19,560 bases of DNA from UBA9410 sp036123635 (GCA_036123635.1 JAZADL010000041.1:1-19560), one strand, 5' to 3'. Shown: positions 8,371 to 16,234, counted from the first letter of the stretch. Program-made: numbers and translations. Notes: generated by a model from the sequence alone, not told the origin.

Positions 8371-8390
8371 CCGTTCCCAACCGGGAACGG
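8371..8390 (+). other. Perfect intercistronic stem-loop in the MttB operon
   Basis: CCGTTCCC-aacc-GGGAACGG is a perfect 8-bp stem with a 4-nt loop, starting at the base after the oxidase stop codon and ending 21 nt before the SDR start. There is no T-tract after it, so a full intrinsic terminator is unlikely. An mRNA-stabilising or attenuating hairpin, or a dyad operator for an internal promoter, are the options. Confidence 0.6.
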
Positions 8391-8397
8391 AACCGAC

Positions 8398-8404
8398 GAA
8401 AGGA
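8398..8404 (+). promoter_or_regulatory. Ribosome binding site of the first SDR gene
   Basis: GAAAGGA lies 7 nt before the ATG at 8412. It settles the start against an in-frame ATG at 8313 inside the oxidase gene. Confidence 0.65.
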
Positions 8405-8411
8405 CCTGGCC

Positions 8412-9176
8412 ATGAGCAACACGACCAATACGAACCGAGTCGCCCTGGTCACCGGTGCCTCCTCAGGCATTGGGCGGGCCTGTGCTCTGCGCCTAGCCGC
8501 CGATGGGTTCGCCGTCGTGGTGGGCGGACGGAATGCCGACCGGGCCGGAGCGGCCGTCGATGAGATCTCGGCGGCCGGCGGCACGGTAACCACGGCTCTG
8601 GGCGATGTGGCTGAACCGGGCTACGGCGAGGCGGCGGTGGCGACCGCCGTCGGTACGTTCGGCCGTCTCGACGTGTTGGTCAACGCTGCCGGGGTCATCA
8701 CCCGGGCCGATGCCGAGGGAACCAGTGACGAGGAATGGCATCGGGTTATGTCGACCAACGTGGACGGTCTGTTCCGAACCAGCAGAGCGGCTCTGCCCGC
8801 CCTACGGTCAGCCGGCGGTGGAGCCATCGTGAATATCAGCTCCACCAATGGCCTGGTCGGCGCCGCCGGGCTGGCCGCCTACTGCGCCTCCAAGGGGGCG
8901 GTCACCAACCTCACCCGGGCTATGGCACTGGACCATGCCGCTGAGGGCATCCGAGTCAACGCCATCTGCCCGGGTGCCGTCGACACCCACATGCTGTACT
9001 CGGAGCGTGACAGAACGGTCGACGAGGTACGCGCCATGAACCTCCCGGACATCCCGGAGGGTCGTATCCCGGTTGCGGAAGAGGTCGCCCACCTGGTCGC
9101 GTTCCTGGCCGATGACCGTTCGCGGCATATCAACGGCGCCAACCTAAGCGTCGATGGGGGCTACACGGCGGCATGA
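8412..9176 (+). CDS. Short-chain dehydrogenase/reductase (SDR), classical type
   Basis: A 254-residue classical SDR. It has the cofactor motif TGASSGIG at residues 14-21, VNAAG in place of the usual NNAG, a catalytic serine in NISSTNG, the YCASK pair (Tyr157, Lys161) and the C-terminal ICPGAVDT and VDGGYTA blocks. It should be an NAD(P)-dependent alcohol/ketone oxidoreductase acting in the cytoplasm. GGRN after the second strand, with Arg rather than Asp at the specificity position, hints at NADP preference, though weakly. It follows the FAD oxidase by 41 nt including a hairpin, and its stop overlaps the next SDR start (ATGA). The substrate is unknown; in this operon it may oxidise a hydroxyl group on the amine-derived carbon skeleton. 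Confidence 0.92.
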   Translation: MSNTTNTNRVALVTGASSGIGRACALRLAADGFAVVVGGRNADRAGAAVDEISAAGGTVTTALGDVAEPGYGEAAVATAVGTFGRLDVLVNAAGVITRADAEGTSDEEWHRVMSTNVDGLFRTSRAALPALRSAGGGAIVNISSTNGLVGAAGLAAYCASKGAVTNLTRAMALDHAAEGIRVNAICPGAVDTHMLYSERDRTVDEVRAMNLPDIPEGRIPVAEEVAHLVAFLADDRSRHINGANLSVDGGYTAA

Positions 9177-9991
9177 GTGCCGACCGAAGTCCGGAGGCTG
9201 GGTTGGGTCGGGCCGCCGGACGGGTGGTCGTCGTCACCGGAGGTGCTCAGGGCATCGGGCGGGCCATCGTCGACCGGTTCGCCGCCGAGGGGGCCACCGT
9301 CATCGTCGGAGACCTCAACGATCCCGAGACCGTCGGGGCCGAACTAGACGTGACCGGGCACCGGGAGTGGGTCCCCCTGGATGTGACAGACGAGGCGTCG
9401 GTCATGAAGTTCGCCGAGTCGACGCACGCCGGGCACGGTGGTGTAGACGTGCTAGTCAACAACGCTGGGATCATGGCCAACCGGTCGGTAGCCGATGAGA
9501 CGGTGGCCGACTGGGACCTGACAATGGCCGTGAACTTGCGGGGTCCCTTCCTCATGGCCAAACATCTTCTCCCCCTCATGGAGGGCCGAGATGACCCGGC
9601 GATCGTGAACATCGGGTCCATCGAGGGCCTGGGGGCCAACGCCCGACACGTCTCCTATGCCGCCTCCAAGGCTGGAGTGCACGGTCTGACCCGGGCCCTG
9701 GCCGTCGACTTGGGTCCGATGGGAATCCGGTGCAACGCAGTAGCTCCCGGGTGGGTCGACACCGACCTGAACCGGGCCTACGTGGATAAGCACCCGGACA
9801 GAGACCGGGCGGTAGCCGAGTTGGCGTCTTTGCACCCGGTGGGCCGGATCGGAAATCCGACCGACGTGGCGGCCACCGTCTTATGGCTGTCCACCCCAGA
9901 TGCCGGTTTCGTGACCGGCCAGGTGCTTACCGTCGACGGAGGCCGTATGAGCCGCTTGTCTCTGCCCGCCTCACTGGCCGACGACGTCTGA
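9173..9991 (+). CDS. Short-chain dehydrogenase/reductase (SDR), second copy
   Basis: A 272-residue classical SDR with TGGAQGIG near residue 22, VGDLND after the second strand (an acidic residue, suggesting NAD), NNAG, the serine in NIGSIEGLG, the YAASK pair (Tyr162, Lys166), VAPGWVDT and a terminal VDGG. The ATG overlaps the preceding SDR stop by 4 nt, so the two are almost certainly co-translated. The two SDRs differ at NNAG/NAAG and at the cofactor-specificity position. They look like distant paralogues with different roles rather than a recent duplication. This is the last gene of the operon: its stop lies 24 nt from the stop of the convergent HAD gene, with no clear terminator hairpin. 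Confidence 0.92.
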   Translation: MSADRSPEAGLGRAAGRVVVVTGGAQGIGRAIVDRFAAEGATVIVGDLNDPETVGAELDVTGHREWVPLDVTDEASVMKFAESTHAGHGGVDVLVNNAGIMANRSVADETVADWDLTMAVNLRGPFLMAKHLLPLMEGRDDPAIVNIGSIEGLGANARHVSYAASKAGVHGLTRALAVDLGPMGIRCNAVAPGWVDTDLNRAYVDKHPDRDRAVAELASLHPVGRIGNPTDVAATVLWLSTPDAGFVTGQVLTVDGGRMSRLSLPASLADDV

Positions 9992-10015
9992 CCCGTCGCC
10001 CACAAGCCGGGCCGG

Positions 10016-10801
10016 TCAGTGGTCGAGGAGTGCCGGCACGTCGGCAAAGCCGTCCACCACGTGGTCTGGGGTGCCGGACGCCATGTCGAGCGCCTCAGGT
10101 CGGAACTTCCCGGTCCGCACCAGAATCCCGTGAAGCCCGCACCGTTGGCCGGCCAATACATCGTTATCCACGTCATCACCCACCATGGCCACCCGGTTGG
10201 GCGGCAGACCCAATTCAGCCACCCCGGTGGCGAAAAATTCGGGTGAAGGCTTGCCCAGCACAACGGGGGCCATTCCCGAGGACTCCTCCAGGGCAGCCAC
10301 GTAGGCGCCGGTGTCCAGCTCCATCCCAACCGACGTCCGCCAGTAGAGGTTGCGGTGCATGGCCACGAACGTCGCCCCGTCCAAGAGGTGGCCGAAGGCC
10401 CGATTCAACTCGGTGTGGGTGAAGTTCAGGCCCGCTCCGCCGACCACCACCACGTCTACCGGTCCTACGGCGTCGCCAGAAACCACGTCGATACCGTCCA
10501 AGTCCTCGGAGAGGTCCCCGGAGTTCAACAGGTAGCACCGGGCCCCCGGATGGTGTCGCCGGAGATGGGCTGCCGTGGCCACCGGGGCAGTCAGGATCTC
10601 GTCGGGATCAACCGGCATACCGGCCTCAGTTAGAAGCGAAGCCACTTCGGTCCGGGTCCGGGTTGTGGTGTTGGTGGCGAACCGCAGGGGAACGTGTCGG
10701 GCTCGGAGTTCAGCTAGAGCCCCGGGCGCGCCGTCGATGGCCTCCCACGAGACGGACAGCACGCCGTCGATGTCGATGAGTAGGCCGTCGACCCAGGTCA
10801 C
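10016..10801 (-). CDS. HAD-superfamily subfamily IIA phosphatase (LHPP/HDHD2/NagD-like)
   Basis: A 261-residue HAD hydrolase with all four motifs: motif I IDIDGVLS (Asp10, Asp12), motif II ATNTT (residues 42-46), the motif III lysine in LGKPSPEFF, and motif IV MVGDDVDNDV. The C2-type cap between motifs II and III and the overall length fit subfamily IIA, which includes NagD, phosphoglycolate phosphatase-like and LHPP/HDHD2-like enzymes. The start is GTG at 10801, with GGAGG 7 nt upstream. It lies 73 nt downstream of the GNAT gene on the same strand and may be co-transcribed with it. The substrate is unknown; a small phosphorylated metabolite is likely. Confidence 0.9.
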   Translation of the reverse strand: MTWVDGLLIDIDGVLSVSWEAIDGAPGALAELRARHVPLRFATNTTTRTRTEVASLLTEAGMPVDPDEILTAPVATAAHLRRHHPGARCYLLNSGDLSEDLDGIDVVSGDAVGPVDVVVVGGAGLNFTHTELNRAFGHLLDGATFVAMHRNLYWRTSVGMELDTGAYVAALEESSGMAPVVLGKPSPEFFATGVAELGLPPNRVAMVGDDVDNDVLAGQRCGLHGILVRTGKFRPEALDMASGTPDHVVDGFADVPALLDH

Positions 10802-10808
10802 GGGTCAG

Positions 10809-10813
10809 CCTCC
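10809..10813 (-). promoter_or_regulatory. Ribosome binding site of the HAD phosphatase
   Basis: GGAGG on the - strand lies 7 nt before the GTG at 10801. It supports the GTG start, which directly precedes the IDIDGV core. Confidence 0.6.
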
Positions 10814-10874
10814 GGTCAGTCGTCGTCGCCACAGAGCCTAGGCGGGGGTTGTCGACCGGTCCGACGGGTCGTGG

Positions 10875-11504
10875 TCAGGTACCAACCAGGTCGGGGTTGT
10901 GCCAGACGATGAGGACAGCGTTGTTTCCCACAGCCGGATCATCCATGTAGTCCGGGATGGCACCGACGGCCTCAAACCCATTCTCCAGTTGGAAGCTCAG
11001 CGTTGGGTCGTAAAGCTCGCCGGCCCTCACCCGGTCTACGTACTCGTCAGCCGTCATGTCGTCGATGTGATCCTTGTACCCGGGGATGACCCCGCCGGCC
11101 ACGATGCCCTTCTTGCCGAGGCGGCGGACGACGTCCTTGCGGCGGATATACAACTGGTGGCCGATCCCAAGACGCCGGTAGTTCACGTCTACGGCGATGG
11201 TGACGCCGTAGTACCAGTCGGCGTTGTCCGAATGATTACCGCACGAGTTCTCGCCGGTGAGATCATCCAGGGAATGGTTCGGCTCGTCGAAGTCGAAGTC
11301 GATCAGGATCCCGACACCCATCCCAACCGGCGTCTCCCCGTCTAGGGCCACGAACCCGCCGTCGGGGAACTTCTCGCAGAGGGCGAGGATGTCTTCCTCG
11401 ACCATAAGGTCGGCGATCCCTGCCGTCGGGAAGGCGGCTCGCTCAATGGCAGCCAGTTCTGTTGCCCATCGGGCCTGGAGCGGGGCGTAGGTGATCTCGA
11501 CCAT
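10875..11504 (-). CDS. GNAT-family N-acetyltransferase
   Basis: A 209-residue GNAT protein, expected to transfer an acetyl group from acetyl-CoA to an amine. The acetyl-CoA loop is R-R-L-G-I-G-H (residues 110-116), preceded by the strand YYGVTIAVDVNY (motif A). Before it lies an acidic insert, DFDFDEPNHSLDDLTGE, and after it GIVAGGVIPGYKDH and LYDPTLSFQLENGF. The last blocks remind me of the GNAT half of GNAT/nitrilase fusion proteins such as B. subtilis YhcX, but no nitrilase domain is attached. The ATG at 11504 has GGAGG upstream (11511-11515); a longer frame runs back into the C45 gene but has no support. It starts 13 nt after the C45 stop, so the two are very probably translationally linked. 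The acceptor is unknown. Confidence 0.88.
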   Translation of the reverse strand: MVEITYAPLQARWATELAAIERAAFPTAGIADLMVEEDILALCEKFPDGGFVALDGETPVGMGVGILIDFDFDEPNHSLDDLTGENSCGNHSDNADWYYGVTIAVDVNYRRLGIGHQLYIRRKDVVRRLGKKGIVAGGVIPGYKDHIDDMTADEYVDRVRAGELYDPTLSFQLENGFEAVGAIPDYMDDPAVGNNAVLIVWHNPDLVGT

Positions 11505-11510
11505 TTCGGA

Positions 11511-11515
11511 CCTCC
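11511..11515 (-). promoter_or_regulatory. Ribosome binding site of the GNAT gene
   Basis: GGAGG on the - strand lies 6 nt before the ATG at 11504, in the 13-nt gap after the C45 stop. It fixes the start against the longer open frame. Confidence 0.6.
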
Positions 11516-11517
11516 GG

Positions 11518-12609
11518 TCAGGCAGCGAAGGGAACGTGGACGTAGTCGTTGTGGCTAGGTAGGCCCCACACAGCCCAGAAGTCACGGGTGCGGGGGCGCA
11601 TGATCGCCGCCCCACTGGATTCGACGTGGAAAGGCTCGGTCGACACCCGGCAGACGGCCTGGTCGTCGCGGGTCACCGCCATCAGGTCGTCGACACCGAT
11701 GCCGTCCCGGTCAAGCATCTTGAGCGCCCGCTCACGGCGACGGGTGGAGTTAACCATCAGGCCCTCGTGCTTGGGTGCTTCGCGGTCCAGCGCCTCGTCC
11801 CACAAAGCGTGGTTGGTATGGACGAGAGGCTCGGTGTCGAGCGACTCGGACGGACGGGCGGTGGGGAAAGCCTCGATCACGTGCCCGTCCCCAGAGGCGT
11901 CGAATGTCAGGAAGCTGTGAGCGCCGGCCAGGTCGGCTCCTAGCACGGCGTCGCGCGCCGATACGGCTGAGTCCTGATCTAGGGCCTCGCGCACCACCGA
12001 TGTCCACATCACGCCTCGGCAGCCGTCGATAGCCACCAAGTTGTTGATACCGACGCACACACCAGCCTCGTTCATGCCTAGTTGGCCGACACAACCGGTG
12101 GTGGTGAAGACCAGCGAGACCGGACCGTCGTCGGGCCGGATGCGTAGCAGCACCACGTGCGGGGTGGCGGTGTCGTGCATGTCCCAGGTCTGGCCGTAGA
12201 AGCCCTGCCCGTCACAACGGTGGTCGGGGACGATGAACGCCGTGCAGTCATCCTCGACGACCTCGTCGGGATGCCGTCCGCCAACCTCGGAGCGCACCGT
12301 GTCGACGAAGTCGGTGAAACCTCCGACCACCACGGCCTCCTCTGGCGTGATCCCGGCACCGTCGGCGATGCCGCACATCTCGGCGTACAGGTCGGCCGAG
12401 TGGGCCTCGTGGGCTGGGAGACAGGATCGGGCGATCTCCAGCACGTCAGCGCGGTCAATCTCGCCGCCGGCCCAGAACCGGGAGCCAGCCAGCCGGACCC
12501 GCTCATCGGTATAGGTACGGATCTCGTCGACGAATGCCGCTCCGTGGGCGTGGCCCCGGGCCTCCGGGCTGCCGGCCAGATCCAAGATCCGAAGTGGAGG
12601 GCGTCGCAT
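11518..12609 (-). CDS. C45-family Ntn hydrolase (acyl-CoA:6-aminopenicillanate acyltransferase-like)
   Basis: A 363-residue member of the AAT/C45 family, in which an N-terminal nucleophile cysteine is freed by self-cleavage and then hydrolyses or transfers an acyl-amide group. The N-terminal signature RILDLAGSPEARGHAHG is typical. The likely nucleophile is Cys122 in EDDCTAF, followed by GQTWDMHDTATPHVV and TTTGCVGQLGMNEAGVCVGINNL (quoted in part: GQLGMNEAGV, CVGINNL). The residue before the cysteine is Asp, where fungal AAT has Gly. The ATG at 12609 is chosen because it sits directly before the conserved start. A TTG at 12702, overlapping the PutA stop, would add 31 residues without family resemblance. 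The GNAT gene follows after 13 nt. Most bacterial members have no known substrate; beta-lactam processing should not be assumed. Confidence 0.87.
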   Translation of the reverse strand: MRRPPLRILDLAGSPEARGHAHGAAFVDEIRTYTDERVRLAGSRFWAGGEIDRADVLEIARSCLPAHEAHSADLYAEMCGIADGAGITPEEAVVVGGFTDFVDTVRSEVGGRHPDEVVEDDCTAFIVPDHRCDGQGFYGQTWDMHDTATPHVVLLRIRPDDGPVSLVFTTTGCVGQLGMNEAGVCVGINNLVAIDGCRGVMWTSVVREALDQDSAVSARDAVLGADLAGAHSFLTFDASGDGHVIEAFPTARPSESLDTEPLVHTNHALWDEALDREAPKHEGLMVNSTRRRERALKMLDRDGIGVDDLMAVTRDDQAVCRVSTEPFHVESSGAAIMRPRTRDFWAVWGLPSHNDYVHVPFAA

Positions 12610-12659
12610 GCGTCCAGTCTCGCGAAGCTCCAAACCAAGTGCAAGTGATTCGCTCGCTA

Positions 12660-12689
12660 AATCTACTCTATGCAATGGATTCCGTTGAA
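12660..12689 (-). promoter_or_regulatory. Possible promoter for the C45-GNAT genes
   Basis: In the AT-richer 89-nt gap after PutA, the - strand has TTCAAC (12689-12684), an 18-nt spacer and TAGATT (12665-12660), placing a start near 12653 and a leader of about 44 nt. The match is partial, so this is a candidate only; read-through from putA is the alternative. Confidence 0.28.
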
Positions 12690-12698
12690 TACCGGTGA

Positions 12699-15600
12699 TC
12701 AATTGATGGAATCGGTTCCCTGAGCTCCTATTAGGTTGCCGAAGCGGTGCAGGGTTCGGCTCACGGCCTGCTCTCGGACGTAGTGGCGCAATTCGAGGCG
12801 GCCGCTGGCCGTGACCGCCTCGTCCACCAGGTCCACTTCGGCGGCGATGGCTGCTCGGCGGACCGTCTCGGAAACGAAGCCGACGGCCCTGATCCGACCA
12901 AACCGGTGGGCCGACAGGGTGGCGGCGAACGCGGTGTCATCCTCCTCGGTGGCCCGGCTCACCCGGGGCTCCACCCCGCACCGCGCCGACGCGGCCAGTA
13001 CCCGTTCCAAGTCGACCGGCGTGGCCCCGGCCCCCACCCGCACCACCAGGTCAGGATGCGGCCGGTAGTGCAGCACGTTGGCCTCACAGAACAGGCCCGA
13101 CGGATCGTGCTCCACCCCGTACCGATTCGCCCACCAGGCGGCGTCGGCCACCAACACCTCATTGAAGTCCGCCTCGTCCAGCGGACGGGTGGCAGTCCAG
13201 GTGCCGAGCTGTAGCAGGTAGTCGGGGCCGCCCGCCTTGGCTCCCGTACCCACAGACGACCGCTTCCAACCACCGAAGGGCTGTCGCTGCACGATGGCCC
13301 CGGTGATGGGCCGGTTCACGTAGGCGTTGCCCACCTGGACGTGGTCTAGCCAGCGGTCCACCTCGGCGGGGTCCAGCGAGTGAATGCCCCCGGTCAGGCC
13401 GTAGTCGACCCCGTTCTGAACGGCCAGCGCCTCGTCCAGGGTGTCCACGGCCATCAGGCCTAGCACCGGGCCGAATACCTCGGTGCGGTGGAACTGCGAG
13501 TCGGGACGGACCCCGGTCTTGATCCCCGGTGTCCAGGCTCGGCCCTCGTCATCGAGGCACCGGGGCTCCAGCAGCCACTCCTCGCCCGGCGCCAGGGTGG
13601 TGAGGGCGTCTAGCAGCCTCCCCCCGGCTGGACCGATTAGGGGTCCGAACGTGGTGGCTGGGTCGTCCGTTGACCCCACGCGCAGCGACGCTGCGGCGTC
13701 GACCACCTGGCGCAAGAACCGTTCGTCGGTGGCCACCGGCCCGACTAGGACTCCGAGGCTGGCCGCCGAGCACTTCTGGCCCTGGTGTCCAAAGGCCGAC
13801 TGCACTAGGTCGGCAGCCGCCAGGTCCAAGTCTGCCTGCGGGGTGACGACCAGGGCGTTCTTCCCGCTGGTCTCGGCGAAAAGGCGGAGGTTCGGGTCCC
13901 AGCACCGGAACAGGTTGGCCGTCTCGTGGGATCCGGTCAGGATCACGCCGTCGACCGTGGTCACCAGGCGGCGACCGACCTCGTCGTCCGGGGTTCTAAC
14001 GAACCTCAGTACCTCGGTCGGCACGCCGGCCGTCCAACAGGCCTCGGCGACGATCTCCGCGCACCGAGGCGTCTCGGGGGCCGGCTTGAACACCACGGCA
14101 TTACCAGCGGCCAGGGCGGCCAGGGTCCCGCCGGTCGGGATGGCAACCGGGAAGTTCCACGGAGGGACGACTGCCACCACACCCAGCGGGGTGAACGCCG
14201 CACCCTCCACTCGCTCCAGCTCCGATGCCCGCTCGGCGTACCACCGGGCAAAGTCGACGGCCTCGCCGACCTCCGGTTCGGCCTCGGTCCACGTCTTGGA
14301 AGCCTCGTGGGTCATGGCCACCATGAGGTCGTCGTGTCGGGCCACAAGTTCGTCGGCGACCCGGCGCAGTACGTCACATCGTTCGACGGCAGGACGGGAC
14401 CCCCAGGACTCCTGGGCTCTCCGAGCCATAGCCACCTCGGCGTCCAGAGCTTCGACCGTGGTGATCACCGGGGTATGCGCCGGCTCGAACGGGCGAGCGG
14501 AGACTGAAGCCACCCGTGCCCGGGTGGCAGGCAGGGTCGGATCGGTGTCGGGATGATTCCGGAACAACCCGTCGCCCGACGGTGGCCGCTCGGTCTCTCG
14601 ACGGGGCAGGTCAGCGAGGTCCCAACGCCCGGCCACCGCGGCACGGAACAGGCGGGCCTGCTCGTCAAATTCGGGGGTCCCGGGCCGCAGGCTGAACAGG
14701 TGCCGGAGAAAGTTCTGGTCGGAGCTGTTCTCCTCCAGGCGACGGAATAGGTAGCTGACGGCTACGTCGAAGTCCCGGCGGCCCACAATCGGCGTGTACA
14801 GCAGAAGCTCGCCGGTGTCATCTAGCACCGTCCGGGCCTGAGCGGGGACCATCCCCTGCAGCATCTCGAACTCGACTCGGTCAGCTACCCCACGGGCCTC
14901 GGCCAGGAGGTGGGCCCAGGCCACGTCGAACAGGTTGTGGCTGGCCAGCCCGATCCGCACCGCCCGCGTGTGGACGGGCCGCAGGGCCCAGTCCACGCAA
15001 CGCTTGTAGTTGGCGTCCACCTCGGCCTTGGTGTCGTAGGGCGCCTGCACCCACCCGTGTAGGGCAGCATCGACCCTTTCCATGGCCAGGTTGGCCCCTT
15101 TCACCAGGCGAACCTTGACCTCGCCACCCCCGGCATCCTTCCGGGGACCAGCCCAGGCGGTGATGCGCTGGAGGGCACCGAAGGCATCCGGCAGGTAGGC
15201 CTGCAGGACGATCCCGGCATCGACGTCCCGTAGGTCGGGCTCATCCAGGAGTTCGGTGAAGGCCCGGATGGTGAGCTCCAGGTCCCGATGCTCCTCCATG
15301 TCCAGGTTGACGAAGGTGGGCCGGCCGGTGGGAGCCGGAGCGACAGCGGCCCGCTGGTACAGGATCCGTAGGCGGTCCTTGACTCGAGTCAACGTGTGGT
15401 CGAAAGCCCACAGATTGAGTTGGCTGGCGATGGCCGAGACCTTGACCGACACGTAGTCAACCTCGGGGTCCTCCACCAGGGCCAGGGTGCGCTCGAAGCG
15501 GCGGGACGCCTCGGCCTCGCCCAGGACCGCCTCGCCGAGCAAGTTGACATTCAGGGTGTAGCCCTCCAACCGGCGACGGGCCAAGTGGGCGTGGACGCTG

Positions 15601-16073
15601 CCGGGGGCGGCGTCCACCACAAGGTGGCCGACGAGCCCTCGGAGGCGACGGCGGGCCAATGGCATGACCAGCTGGGGTAGGACCGGGGCGAGACGGGCTC
15701 CCAGCCGCAACAACAGCCGGTCGACCCGGCCCAGGAACCCGGGGAGGTCACCGTCAGCCACCAGCCGGGCCAGTTGATCGGCAGCCAGAGTGTTGCTCCG
15801 GTGGCGAGCTACCCGGTCTACGAACCGCATGGTGAACCCCACGCCGATTGGGTCGTCGATGATTCCTCGCATCCGGTCGGCCAGCCGACGCTCTGTGGAT
15901 GTCTCGTCGCAGTGGGCCGTGGTCAGCCACCGGGCTACTACGGCCACCGCGTCGGAGGCCAGGGTCTCGGGGTCGACGGCAGGAGCCAACGGGCCGGGTG
16001 AATCGACGACGGGCGTCGGGCGGTCCTCGGTGCCAGTGGCACCGACCGGGGGATGGGAGGTCAGCATGCCCAC
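12699..16073 (-). CDS. putA: Bifunctional proline dehydrogenase / L-glutamate gamma-semialdehyde dehydrogenase (PutA)
   Basis: An 1124-residue protein that oxidises proline to glutamate in two steps. The N-terminal region has no ribbon-helix-helix DNA-binding domain. The FAD-dependent proline dehydrogenase barrel spans about residues 150-475, with VKVSAIASQLN, VRLVKGANLAMERVDAAL and the Arg444-Arg445 pair in YLFRRLEENSSDQNF that binds the proline carboxylate. The NAD-dependent ALDH domain spans about 520-955, with PPWNFPVAIPTGG, general base Glu734 (FAETSGKN) and nucleophile Cys768 (GQKCSAAS). Some 165 residues follow the ALDH domain, as in PutA forms longer than the minimal type. The first start codon is GTG at 16073; an ATG two codons later (16067) is equally possible, and neither has a clear Shine-Dalgarno. 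Without the DNA-binding domain it cannot autoregulate as E. coli PutA does. It is first in the - strand run leading to C45, GNAT and HAD. Confidence 0.95.
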   Translation of the reverse strand: MGMLTSHPPVGATGTEDRPTPVVDSPGPLAPAVDPETLASDAVAVVARWLTTAHCDETSTERRLADRMRGIIDDPIGVGFTMRFVDRVARHRSNTLAADQLARLVADGDLPGFLGRVDRLLLRLGARLAPVLPQLVMPLARRRLRGLVGHLVVDAAPGSVHAHLARRRLEGYTLNVNLLGEAVLGEAEASRRFERTLALVEDPEVDYVSVKVSAIASQLNLWAFDHTLTRVKDRLRILYQRAAVAPAPTGRPTFVNLDMEEHRDLELTIRAFTELLDEPDLRDVDAGIVLQAYLPDAFGALQRITAWAGPRKDAGGGEVKVRLVKGANLAMERVDAALHGWVQAPYDTKAEVDANYKRCVDWALRPVHTRAVRIGLASHNLFDVAWAHLLAEARGVADRVEFEMLQGMVPAQARTVLDDTGELLLYTPIVGRRDFDVAVSYLFRRLEENSSDQNFLRHLFSLRPGTPEFDEQARLFRAAVAGRWDLADLPRRETERPPSGDGLFRNHPDTDPTLPATRARVASVSARPFEPAHTPVITTVEALDAEVAMARRAQESWGSRPAVERCDVLRRVADELVARHDDLMVAMTHEASKTWTEAEPEVGEAVDFARWYAERASELERVEGAAFTPLGVVAVVPPWNFPVAIPTGGTLAALAAGNAVVFKPAPETPRCAEIVAEACWTAGVPTEVLRFVRTPDDEVGRRLVTTVDGVILTGSHETANLFRCWDPNLRLFAETSGKNALVVTPQADLDLAAADLVQSAFGHQGQKCSAASLGVLVGPVATDERFLRQVVDAAASLRVGSTDDPATTFGPLIGPAGGRLLDALTTLAPGEEWLLEPRCLDDEGRAWTPGIKTGVRPDSQFHRTEVFGPVLGLMAVDTLDEALAVQNGVDYGLTGGIHSLDPAEVDRWLDHVQVGNAYVNRPITGAIVQRQPFGGWKRSSVGTGAKAGGPDYLLQLGTWTATRPLDEADFNEVLVADAAWWANRYGVEHDPSGLFCEANVLHYRPHPDLVVRVGAGATPVDLERVLAASARCGVEPRVSRATEEDDTAFAATLSAHRFGRIRAVGFVSETVRRAAIAAEVDLVDEAVTASGRLELRHYVREQAVSRTLHRFGNLIGAQGTDSIN

Positions 16074-16117
16074 ATCGTCGGGAATCGATCGGGGTCTTGT
16101 GCGATCGACCCCTCCAT
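16061..16117 (-). other. Possible short leader ORF with stem-loop before putA
   Basis: An 18-codon frame (MEGSIAQDPDRFPTMWAC) starts with ATG at 16117, and its TGA overlaps the first codons of putA. Inside it, GGGGTC (16091-16096) and GACCCC (16107-16112) can pair with a 10-nt loop. It could be a leader peptide coupling putA translation, but such frames also arise by chance in 5' leaders. The remaining upstream gap, 16118-16234, shows no recognisable promoter. Confidence 0.25.
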
Positions 16118-16234
16118 GGTCCCCGAATCGGACAATTCCGCGGTGGACCCCGGCGCAGTTTCGGACCTCTAAGGGCGGTTGACCGCTAACTCGACCAGGG
16201 CTCGGTGGAGGTTGGGTGGTCTCCGACCGTCAGA

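Noticed and set aside
8412..9991. Recent tandem duplication of the two SDR genes
   Set aside because: The proteins differ at the NNAG motif, the cofactor-specificity region and most of their length, so they are old paralogues or separately recruited.
10851..10866. Near-palindrome around GTCGACCGGTCCGAC between GNAT and HAD genes as a terminator
   Set aside because: The symmetry is imperfect and no T-tract follows on either strand.
13441..14556. A 371-codon + strand frame antisense to putA
   Set aside because: Ser/Arg/Thr-rich low-complexity translation with no motif, fully opposite the ALDH domain of PutA.
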